From UBA6921 sp031363085 (lineage in GTDB: Bacteria; Pseudomonadota; Gammaproteobacteria; SG8-11): DNA of 11,843 nucleotides. A program made the translations under genes and the position numbers. Below the pieces are notes generated by a model that had not been told where the DNA came from, searched no databases, and saw nothing but the letters and a program-made list of their open reading frames with translations. Of the stretch, positions 5,610 to 11,843 are shown piece by piece. How positions within the stretch are numbered: position 1 is the first letter of the stretch; every line of letters starts with the position of its first letter. The DNA lies in NCBI GenBank assembly GCA_031363085.1, contig JANLTU010000189.1:1-11843 (forward strand), in the 5' to 3' direction.

Positions 5610-8438
5610 ATGGCCATGGACATTATTTTGCGTGATGAGTTGATGCAGGCGCTGGCGGACAACAGTTATTTGTTCGCCGGGAATGCGGTGTTTATTGAGG
5701 ATTTATACGCGCAGTTTCTGAAGAATCCGGCGGCGGTGGCGGACGACTGGCGGCGCACGTTTGAAGCCTTGCAGCGGGCGAATCCCAGCGCGCCGCCGGA
5801 TGCGGATCATGCGGCGATCCGTGCGGCGTTGGTGCGCTTGGCGCAACATGCGCCGGCCGCCGCGCCCGCCGCTGCGGCGAGCGAAAGCAAGCAAGTTGCA
5901 GTGTTGCAGTTGATCAACGCGTACCGGTTTCGTGGTTACCAAAACGCCGACACTGATCCGATCCGGCTGCGCAATAAACCTGTGGTGCCGGAGCTTGATA
6001 CTACGTTTTACAAATTCACCGCTGCCGATCTGGATGCCACCTTCAACACCGGCTCGCTGGTCGGCCCAAGCCAAGCGCCGCTGCGCGAAATCTTGCAGTT
6101 GTTGAAAGACAGCTACAGCGGGCACGTGGGCGCCGAGTACATGCACATCAACACCACCCAGGAAAAACGCTGGATTCAAAGCCGTCTTGAAGGCACGCGT
6201 GGGCGCGGTGAATACAGTGCCGCACAGAAGCAGAGCATTTTGCAGCGGCTGATTGCAGCGGAGGGGCTGGAAAAATTCCTGCATGTGAAATACGTCGGGC
6301 AAAAACGGTTTTCGCTGGAAGGCGCCGAAAGCATGATTCCGCTACTCGACGAGCTGGTGCAGCGCGCCGGCGAGCATGGCATTAAGGAAATCGTGATGGG
6401 CATGGCGCACCGCGGCCGGCTCAATGTGCTGGTGAATATTTTAGGCAAGTCGCCGAAGATTCTGTTTCGCGAATTCGAAGGCGTGTTCGACCAGCAAACC
6501 AAGCAGGGCTCGGGTGACGTGAAATATCACCTGGGCTTCAGTTGTGATGTCAATACCGTGCACGGCGACCTGCATATCACACTCGCGTTCAACCCCTCGC
6601 ATCTGGAAATCGTCAGTCCCGTGGTGCAGGGTGCGGTGCGTGCGCGCCAGCATGCACGCCACGATATCGAGGGTGCGCAAGTGCTGCCGGTATTGATTCA
6701 CGGCGACGCCGCGTTCGCCGGCCAGGGTGTGGTGATGGAAACGCTGCAAATGTCGCAGGCGCGCGGCTACACCACCGGCGGCACGGTGCACATTGTTGTC
6801 AATAATCAGATTGGATTTACCACCAGCCATCCGCTCGACGTGCGTTCCTCGGCGACCTGCACCGAAGTCGCCAAAATTGTGCAGGCGCCGATTTTCCATG
6901 TGAACGCCGACGATCCCGAAGCGGTGTTGTTCGTCACGCAGCTCGCGCTCGATTATCGCGTCGAGTTTCACAAAGACGTGGTGATCGATCTGATTTGCTA
7001 TCGCCGCCACGGCCACAACGAAGCCGACGAGCCCAAAGTCACGCAGCCGATGATGTATAAAAAAATCGGCGAACGCCCGACCATTACCGAACTGTACGGC
7101 GCGCAGTTGGCCGGTGAACAGGTCATCACACCGGACGCCATCGATGCATTGAAAAGCACTTATCGTCGCACGCTGGAACAAGGCCAGACCGTGGCGCCAC
7201 GTATTGCCAACAAAGAACACCGGGCTACAACCGACTGGGCGCCGTACAAGAACACACACTGGAGCGAGGTCGCGCAAACCGGCTTGCCGGCGGCGCAGAT
7301 CGCGCGTCTGACCGATGACTTTTGTCGCGTGCCGGAAGGCTACGCGCTCCATCCGAGCGTCGCGCGCATCCTGGAAACGCGCCGCAAAATGGCCGCCGGC
7401 GATGTGCCGTTCGATTGGGGCTTCGCGGAACTCGCCGCCTATGCATCCCTGCTCACCGACGGTTACAGCGTACGCATGTCCGGGCAGGACAGCGGTCGCG
7501 GCACCTTCTTTCATCGCCATGCGGTGGTGCACAACCAGGCCACCGGCGACTCGTATACGCCGTTGCAACATTTGTTCGCCGGCCAACCCGGATGCGTGGT
7601 GATCGACTCGTTATTGTCCGAGGAGGCGGTGCTGGGCTTTGAATACGGCTACGCCACCAGCGACCCGCGTTCGCTGGTGATCTGGGAAGCGCAATTCGGC
7701 GACTTCGCCAACGGTGCGCAAGTGGTGATCGACCAGTTCATCAGTTCCGGCGAAGCCAAGTGGGGTCGCTTGTGCGCGCTCACACTGTTGCTGCCGCACG
7801 GCTACGATGGTCAAGGCCCGGAACATTCGTCGGCACGCTTGGAGCGCTACCTGCTGCTGTGCGCCGAAGACAACATGCAGGTGTGCATGCCCAGCACACC
7901 GGCGCAGATGTTCCACCTGCTGCGCCGCCAGATGCTGCGCCCGTATCGCAAACCGCTGATCGTGATGACGCCCAAGAGCTTGCTGCGACACAAGCTGTCG
8001 ACCTCGCCGCTGGACGACATGGTGAACGGCAAGTTTCACTGCCTCATCGGCGAGCACCAACAATACGACTCTAAAAATGTCAAGCACGTGATCTTATGCA
8101 GCGGCAAGGTTTATTTTGAATTACTGCAAGCGCGCAGCGAACGCGGCATCGACAACGTGCCGATCCTGCGTGTCGAGCAGTTATACCCGTTCCCCAGCGA
8201 GGCGCTGGCAGCAGAATTGGCGCGCTATCCTAAATTGGAAACGGTGAAGTGGTGTCAGGAAGAGCCGAAGAATCAGGGCGCCTGGCATAGCGTGATGCAT
8301 TATTTGCAGGATGAGTTAACCTCGCAACAAACGCTCGCCTATGCCGGCCGACCAGCTTCGGCGTCGCCGGCGGTGGGTTATTTACAGCGGCACCTGGAAC
8401 AACAACTGGCGTTGATCGACGACGCGTTTAAAGTGTAG
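5610..8438 (+). CDS. sucA: 2-oxoglutarate dehydrogenase E1 component
   Basis: Thiamine-diphosphate-dependent E1 subunit of the 2-oxoglutarate dehydrogenase complex. It decarboxylates 2-oxoglutarate and passes the succinyl group to the lipoyl arm of E2 (SucB). The protein is 942 residues, against 933 in E. coli, and collinear with it. Landmarks: N-terminal E2-binding segment (NSYLFAGNAVFIEDLY), VLQLINAYRFRG near 98-109, GMAHRGRLNVL near 264-274 with H267, FNPSHLEIVSPVV, the cofactor segment IHGDAAFAGQGV at 363-374 (D366), NNQIGFTTS with N399, GHNEADEP at 468-475, and SGQDSGRGTFFHRHA and FGDFANGAQVVIDQF in the transketolase-like half. ATG 5610 is used; a second ATG follows at 5616 and neither has a clear ribosome site. 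An Ala/Pro linker (81-90) replaces part of the E. coli sequence. First gene of sucA-sucB-lpd. Confidence 0.97.
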   Translation: MAMDIILRDELMQALADNSYLFAGNAVFIEDLYAQFLKNPAAVADDWRRTFEALQRANPSAPPDADHAAIRAALVRLAQHAPAAAPAAAASESKQVAVLQLINAYRFRGYQNADTDPIRLRNKPVVPELDTTFYKFTAADLDATFNTGSLVGPSQAPLREILQLLKDSYSGHVGAEYMHINTTQEKRWIQSRLEGTRGRGEYSAAQKQSILQRLIAAEGLEKFLHVKYVGQKRFSLEGAESMIPLLDELVQRAGEHGIKEIVMGMAHRGRLNVLVNILGKSPKILFREFEGVFDQQTKQGSGDVKYHLGFSCDVNTVHGDLHITLAFNPSHLEIVSPVVQGAVRARQHARHDIEGAQVLPVLIHGDAAFAGQGVVMETLQMSQARGYTTGGTVHIVVNNQIGFTTSHPLDVRSSATCTEVAKIVQAPIFHVNADDPEAVLFVTQLALDYRVEFHKDVVIDLICYRRHGHNEADEPKVTQPMMYKKIGERPTITELYGAQLAGEQVITPDAIDALKSTYRRTLEQGQTVAPRIANKEHRATTDWAPYKNTHWSEVAQTGLPAAQIARLTDDFCRVPEGYALHPSVARILETRRKMAAGDVPFDWGFAELAAYASLLTDGYSVRMSGQDSGRGTFFHRHAVVHNQATGDSYTPLQHLFAGQPGCVVIDSLLSEEAVLGFEYGYATSDPRSLVIWEAQFGDFANGAQVVIDQFISSGEAKWGRLCALTLLLPHGYDGQGPEHSSARLERYLLLCAEDNMQVCMPSTPAQMFHLLRRQMLRPYRKPLIVMTPKSLLRHKLSTSPLDDMVNGKFHCLIGEHQQYDSKNVKHVILCSGKVYFELLQARSERGIDNVPILRVEQLYPFPSEALAAELARYPKLETVKWCQEEPKNQGAWHSVMHYLQDELTSQQTLAYAGRPASASPAVGYLQRHLEQQLALIDDAFKV

Positions 8439-8460
8439 GAGCGCCGCCCTCGGCGGCGAG
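8435..8460 (+). repeat. REP-like hairpin between sucA and sucB
   Basis: CGCCGCC (8442-8448) and GGCGGCG (8452-8458) form a perfect seven-pair stem around loop CTC, preceded by GTAGGAG. The head plus stem resembles the GTAGGAGC-type REP sequences common in Gammaproteobacteria. It overlaps the sucA stop codon (TAG 8436-8438) and fills about half of the 47-base gap before sucB. It may slow exonucleases or cause partial termination, setting the SucA to SucB ratio; that is inference. Confidence 0.65.
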
Positions 8461-8485
8461 AGTGGCAATTGACGAGACCAACGCT

Positions 8486-9658
8486 ATGATCATTGAAGTC
8501 AAGGTCCCCACCCTTGCGGAATCCATCGCTGACGCCACGATTGTGACCTGGCTTAAAAAAGTCGGCGAATATGTCGGGCGCGAAGAACATCTCACCGACC
8601 TTGAAACCGACAAAGTGACGCTGGAAGTGACCGCGCCCGAAGCCGGCGTGCTCAAGGAAATCAAACATGCCGACGGCACCACCGTGCATAGCAACGAGGT
8701 GCTGGCGGTGATCGACACCGACGCTAAAGGTGTGGTCGCGACGCCCAAGGCAGTGAGTGAAGCCAAACCGGTCGCGCCGCCGCGCGTCGCAGCCACACCG
8801 GGCCCGGCAACTCGCAAAATCGCGCGAGAACAAAATGTCGATACCGCAGCCATCAGCGGCAGCGGACGCGGCGGGCGCGTGACCAAAGAAGATCTGCTCA
8901 AGGCGACGGAAAAATCCAACGCAGCGGCACCAACGGAATTCACCCCCGTGTCCGGCGCCCGCACCGAAGAGCGCGTGCCGATGACGCGCTTGCGCGCCCG
9001 CATCGCACAGCGCCTGAAACAAGCACAAAACACTGCGGCGATGCTGACCACGTTCAATGAAGTCAACATGCAGCCGGTGATGGGTCTGCGCGATAAATAC
9101 AAAGAGCGCTTTCAAAAAGAGTTCGGCGTGAAGCTCGGCTTCATGTCGTTCTTCACCAAGGCGTGTGTCGAAGCGCTGCGTAAATTTCCGGTGGTGAATG
9201 CGTCGGTCGACGGCAACGACATTATTTATCATGGCTATTTCGACGTCGGCATCGCGGTGGGTACCGAGCGTGGCTTGGTGGTGCCGGTGATCCACGAGGC
9301 GGATCGTTACTCGTTCGCGCAACTCGAAACAAAAATAGTGGAATTCGGCCAGAAAGCGCGCGATGGCAAGTTGTCGCTGGAAGAGTTAAGCGGCGGCACC
9401 TTTACCATCACCAATGGCGGCGTGTTTGGCTCGCTGCTGTCGACGCCGATTTTGAATCCGCCGCAAAGCGCGATTCTCGGCATGCACAAAATTCAGGACC
9501 GACCGGTAGTGGAGAACGGTCAGATCGTCGCGCGCCCGATGATGTACATCGCGCTGTCGTACGACCATCGCATCATCGACGGGCAAGAGGCTGTGCAATT
9601 TCTGGTGGCGGTGAAAGATGCGCTGGAAGATCCGGCGCGCATGTTGTTGCAGATTTAA
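8486..9658 (+). CDS. sucB: Dihydrolipoyllysine-residue succinyltransferase, E2 of 2-oxoglutarate dehydrogenase
   Basis: Core subunit of the complex, transferring succinyl from the lipoyl arm to CoA. It is 390 residues. Residues 2-77 are one lipoyl domain with the lipoylated K43 in ETDKVTLEV. After an Ala/Pro linker, residues 106-140 (ATPGPATRKIAREQNVD to RVTKEDLL) form the peripheral-subunit-binding domain that holds E1/E3. The catalytic domain follows from about 160 and ends with SYDHRIIDG, where H361 and D365 are the acyltransferase residues; T305/T307 in GGTFTITNGG are also conserved. The frame is open from a GTG at 8462, but that lies against the REP stem and gives a foreign N-terminus, so ATG 8486 (MIIEVKVPTLAESI) is chosen. 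VPTLAES distinguishes it from pyruvate dehydrogenase E2. The ribosome site is weak. Confidence 0.96.
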   Translation: MIIEVKVPTLAESIADATIVTWLKKVGEYVGREEHLTDLETDKVTLEVTAPEAGVLKEIKHADGTTVHSNEVLAVIDTDAKGVVATPKAVSEAKPVAPPRVAATPGPATRKIAREQNVDTAAISGSGRGGRVTKEDLLKATEKSNAAAPTEFTPVSGARTEERVPMTRLRARIAQRLKQAQNTAAMLTTFNEVNMQPVMGLRDKYKERFQKEFGVKLGFMSFFTKACVEALRKFPVVNASVDGNDIIYHGYFDVGIAVGTERGLVVPVIHEADRYSFAQLETKIVEFGQKARDGKLSLEELSGGTFTITNGGVFGSLLSTPILNPPQSAILGMHKIQDRPVVENGQIVARPMMYIALSYDHRIIDGQEAVQFLVAVKDALEDPARMLLQI

Positions 9659-9677
9659 CCTGCCAAGAATACTGACC

Positions 9678-11093
9678 ATGAAAAAATTTGACGTCGCAGT
9701 CATCGGTGCCGGTCCCGGCGGTTATATCGCGGCGATTCGTTGCGCGCAGTTGGGACTCGCCACCGTCTGCATCGACCAGTTTCGCACCGCTGCCGACAAG
9801 CCGGCGCTGGGCGGCGTCTGCCTCAACGTCGGCTGCATTCCATCCAAGGCTTTGCTCGATTCCTCCGAACATTACTATCGGTTGCAACATAAAATTGCCG
9901 AGCACGGCATTCGCGTCGGCAGCGTGGAGCTTGATCTTGACTTAATGATGGCGCGCAAACAACGCATTGTGTCCGACCTCACCGGCGGCATTGCCATGTT
10001 GTTCGCCAAACACAAAATCACTTGGCTGCACGGCCAGGGCCGACTGCAATCCGGCAATGAAATTGAAGTGCTGCTGCCCGCCCAGAACCTTGAAATCGTC
10101 GCGGCCGACAACATCATCATCGCCACCGGCTCGACCCCGCAAAGCGCGCCGGATATTAATTTCGACGGTGTGCGCATCATCGACTCCACCGGCGCCTTGG
10201 CGCTGACCAAGGTGCCCGCACGCTTGGGCGTGTTAGGCGCCGGCGCGGTCGGATTGGAATTGGGCAGCGTGTGGAGCCGCCTGGGCTCCAAGGTTGTCAT
10301 TTTGCAGCGTCGTGATATTTTTCTGCCCAACGTCGATCAACAGCTTGCCAAGGAGGCGCTGTCATTGTTTAAACTCCAGGGTCTCGACATTCACATGGGT
10401 GCGCGCGTTCAATCGGTGCAGGCCACGCCCAAACAAGTCAACCTCGTGTATGCAGACGCAGACGGCGAGCACCCATTGCAACTGGATTATCTGTTGGTCG
10501 CCACCGGTCGCAAGCCCAATACACAGGGGCTCAACGCCGAAGCCGTCGGCTTGAAAATCGACGCGCGTGGTTGCATCGACGTCGACGAACACTGCCGCAC
10601 CAACCTGCCCGGCGTATGGGCCATCGGCGACGTGGTGCGCGGCCCGATGCTGGCGCACAAAGCCTCCGAAGAAGGCGTGATGGTCGCCGAGCGCATCGCC
10701 GGCCAATTGAGCGACGTGAATTACGCGGTGATCCCGTCGGTCATCTACACCGCGCCGGAAATCGCCTGGGTCGGCAAAACTCAAGAAGAACTCGCCGTCG
10801 CCGGAACTCCGCTGCGCGTCGGCGTGTTTCCCTTCAAGGGCAACGGCCGCGCTCATGCGCTGGGCGAACCTGCCGGCATGGTCAAAATCATCGCCGACGC
10901 ACGCTACGACCGGGTGCTCGGTGTCCACATTTTAGGACCGCACGCGTCGGAGGTGATCGCGCCAGCCGTGACCGCGATGGAATTCGGCGCCAGCAGCGAA
11001 GACATCGCACGCACCGTGCATGCACATCCCACCCTATCGGAAGCATTTCACGAAGCCGCGTTGGCGGTGGACAAACGCTCGCTACACATCTAA
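9678..11093 (+). CDS. lpd: Dihydrolipoyl dehydrogenase (E3)
   Basis: FAD flavoprotein that reoxidises the dihydrolipoyl arm of E2; 471 residues, close in layout to Azotobacter Lpd. The FAD site is GAGPGGY at 10-16, the redox disulfide C48/C53 is in GGVCLNVGCIPSK, the NAD site is GAGAVGLELG at 187-196, a second FAD segment is WAIGDVVRGPMLAHKA, and the C-terminal HAHPTLSE gives H450 with E455 as the catalytic pair. At the end of the second strand of the NAD fold, where NAD-specific Lpds usually carry Glu (VVE or VLE), this protein has Q210 followed by R211 and R212. That may relax or change coenzyme preference. The frame is open from 9618 inside sucB; ATG 9678, 19 bases after the sucB stop, gives the expected start MKKFDVAVIGAG. 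Position suggests it serves the 2-oxoglutarate complex and may be shared with others. Confidence 0.95.
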   Translation: MKKFDVAVIGAGPGGYIAAIRCAQLGLATVCIDQFRTAADKPALGGVCLNVGCIPSKALLDSSEHYYRLQHKIAEHGIRVGSVELDLDLMMARKQRIVSDLTGGIAMLFAKHKITWLHGQGRLQSGNEIEVLLPAQNLEIVAADNIIIATGSTPQSAPDINFDGVRIIDSTGALALTKVPARLGVLGAGAVGLELGSVWSRLGSKVVILQRRDIFLPNVDQQLAKEALSLFKLQGLDIHMGARVQSVQATPKQVNLVYADADGEHPLQLDYLLVATGRKPNTQGLNAEAVGLKIDARGCIDVDEHCRTNLPGVWAIGDVVRGPMLAHKASEEGVMVAERIAGQLSDVNYAVIPSVIYTAPEIAWVGKTQEELAVAGTPLRVGVFPFKGNGRAHALGEPAGMVKIIADARYDRVLGVHILGPHASEVIAPAVTAMEFGASSEDIARTVHAHPTLSEAFHEAALAVDKRSLHI

Positions 11094-11115
11094 TCGGCCG
11101 CAAGTCTGCTGCGGT

Positions 11116-11144
11116 CGCGGGTGTCGACAAATCGCAAGCGCAAC
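11116..11144 (+). repeat. Imperfect direct repeat, left copy
   Basis: CGCGGGTGT, one base, GACAAA, three bases, CAAG, one base, GCAAC. The same string recurs at 11781-11808, matching at 25 of 29 aligned positions with one gap. In both copies the string directly follows or overlaps a GC-rich hairpin (here CCGCA/TGCGG at about 11098-11114). The two copies bracket the small exported-protein gene. Confidence 0.5.
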
Positions 11145-11221
11145 GCCGCGCTTAATACAAGCGGGAAACAACGTATATGCATCGTCCATTGCGCGTGATG
11201 GAATGAATTGTCGAGTTCAAA

Positions 11222-11327
11222 GGGTCGCCGGTTATGCACCGACCCCCGGTATCCCTCCCGCTCGATATGTCATGAACTGCTCCTGTTCGCTTGGCATCTA
11301 CCGCCCACGTATAACGGGTGTTATACG
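11222..11327 (+). promoter_or_regulatory. Leader with two inverted repeats ahead of the small exported protein
   Basis: The 260-base gap after lpd has no gene. It contains GGGTCG/CGACCC (11222-11227 with 11240-11245) and a perfect eight-pair inverted repeat CGTATAAC/GTTATACG (11308-11315 with 11320-11327) around GGGT. The second lies 13 bases before the GAGGG ribosome site, so it could be an operator or an RNA hairpin affecting translation. Neither has a T-run. No convincing promoter was found by eye. Confidence 0.35.
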
Positions 11328-11353
11328 GGCCCCTCCAGCAGAGGGATCGAATT

Positions 11354-11653
11354 ATGAACACTCCCGTATTGTTGGCATTTACCGCACTAACGATGGCCTC
11401 AACCCCAGTGTTTGGCAGTACTGACTCAGCGTGTCCCAGCGGTCTGCCGAGCGAACTGTTTATCGATTGTGTTGCCGCCGTGGGCATGGCAACCAGCGAT
11501 GAAAACGACCCAGGAGCATATTTCGGAAAGGAACCCTATAACGTGACCGAGCAATTGCAGGCGTGGGTAGATCGTCAAATGCAGCGCGATATCGCACGCG
11601 AGAGTACCGAGCCTGCGGGTAGCGATGTTGCGCAGCAGCTTGACAAGCGCTGA
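11354..11653 (+). CDS. Small exported protein of unknown function
   Basis: A 99-residue protein I do not recognise. The first 22 residues (MNTPVLLAFTALTMASTPVF and GS) look like a short signal peptide although the N-terminus lacks Lys or Arg; cleavage would be after about residue 20-22, so the mature protein would be periplasmic. The mature part has two cysteines 12 residues apart (residues 27 and 39, CPSGLPSELFIDC), which could form a disulfide, then an acidic stretch (TSDENDPG) and a helix-like segment with QAWVDRQMQRD. The frame is open 36 bases earlier, but ATG 11354 has a GAGGG ribosome site 8 bases ahead and gives the signal peptide. A hairpin that could terminate it lies 77 bases after the stop. 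Confidence 0.65.
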   Translation: MNTPVLLAFTALTMASTPVFGSTDSACPSGLPSELFIDCVAAVGMATSDENDPGAYFGKEPYNVTEQLQAWVDRQMQRDIARESTEPAGSDVAQQLDKR

Positions 11654-11721
11654 GGGCGCAGCGGCGCAAGTACGATGGGCGGGTGTTCTGCGTAACCTTT
11701 AACAAGGAAGGAGCACAGGAA

Positions 11722-11843
11722 GTGCGACGACCCCCGAGTAGCCGTAGGAGCCGGGGGTTTTGTCGGAGTCCGCGCGTGAGCGCGGGTGTAGACAAAACAC
11801 AAGGCAACCGACACGGCGTAGAGTCATTTGTGGAAGTCATGAC
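11722..11843 (+). other. Structured segment at right edge: candidate RNA element or start of a GTG gene
   Basis: Several perfect helices are packed here: CCCCCG/CGGGGG (11731-11736 with 11752-11757), CCGCGC/GCGCGG closed by a GTGA loop (11770-11775 with 11780-11785), GTTTTGTC/GACAAAAC (11757-11764 with 11791-11798), and a competing TGTCGG/CCGACA (11761-11766 with 11808-11813). GTGA is a GNRA-type tetraloop, common in folded RNAs. The stretch begins GTGCG, the usual 5' end of group II introns. Alternatively GTG 11722 has AAGGAAGGAG ending 8 bases before it and an open frame to the window edge (MRRPPSSRRSRGFCRSPR...), which matches no family I know. The segment is cut by the window, so none of these readings is settled. 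Confidence 0.35.
11730..11761 (+). terminator. Possible Rho-independent terminator after the small gene
   Basis: ACCCCCG (11730-11736) pairs with CGGGGGT (11752-11758) around a 15-base loop and is followed by TTTT (11758-11761). Stem strength is good, but the loop is long and the T-run short. The same stem is part of the larger structured segment at the edge, so it may not be a terminator. Confidence 0.4.

Noticed and set aside
6441..7586. Minus-strand frame of 381 codons under sucA
   Set aside because: Antisense to strongly conserved sucA; the His/Arg-rich product is typical of shadow frames in GC-rich genes.
8462..8485. GTG at 8462 as the sucB start
   Set aside because: It abuts the REP stem, has no spaced ribosome site, and adds residues not found in E2 proteins; ATG 8486 fits the family.
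8378..9322. Minus-strand frame of 314 codons under sucB
   Set aside because: Shadow of sucB with repetitive His/Arg/Phe composition and no domain.
11094..11160. Rho-independent terminator directly after lpd
   Set aside because: Hairpins exist (CCGCA/TGCGG, CGCTT/AAGCG) but there is no T-run after them.
11094..11353. Integron attC site or CRISPR array
   Set aside because: No paired attC core sites with the expected GTTRRRY and RYYYAAC ends and no regularly spaced repeats; the inverted repeats are too short and too close together.

Overview
The window looks like a chromosomal segment of a gammaproteobacterium with fairly high GC. Two things suggest this. The helicase is close to E. coli UvrD along its whole length, including the C-terminal KFGEG-type module. 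SucA, SucB and Lpd resemble gammaproteobacterial enzymes such as those of E. coli and Azotobacter. The order within the class cannot be fixed by eye.

Layout. (1) 1-2266, minus strand: the first nine codons of an unknown gene at the left edge, acireductone dioxygenase (mtnD, methionine salvage) with its own sigma70-like promoter, and a predicted lipoprotein with a von Willebrand factor A domain. (2) 2267-2751: no intact gene, but a decayed BrnT/CopG-type toxin-antitoxin locus on the minus strand, with an amber codon inside the antitoxin. (3) 2752-5010, plus strand: uvrD, carrying two copies of a 52-base double-hairpin repeat inserted in different reading frames. (4) 5011-5609: a REP-like repeat followed by minus-strand debris, namely the tail of an AbiEii-like toxin joined to fragments of an IS3-type insertion sequence. 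(5) 5610-11093, plus strand: sucA-sucB-lpd, which encode the E1, E2 and E3 parts of the 2-oxoglutarate dehydrogenase complex. A REP-like hairpin sits in the sucA-sucB gap. (6) 11094-11843: a leader with inverted repeats, a small exported protein of unknown function, and at the right edge a densely structured stretch. That stretch could be a terminator, the start of a GTG-initiated gene, or the 5' end of a structured RNA such as a group II intron.

How it fits together. The functional core is housekeeping: TCA-cycle flux (sucAB-lpd), DNA repair (uvrD) and methionine salvage (mtnD). The gaps hold remains of mobile and defence genes. The most striking signal is the repeat pair in uvrD. The copies differ at only three positions, two of which form a compensatory base-pair change in a predicted stem. 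The repeat is free of stop codons in all six frames and accounts for almost all of the extra length of this UvrD over the E. coli protein. A second point of interest is Lpd, whose NAD-site acidic residue is replaced by Gln followed by two Arg.
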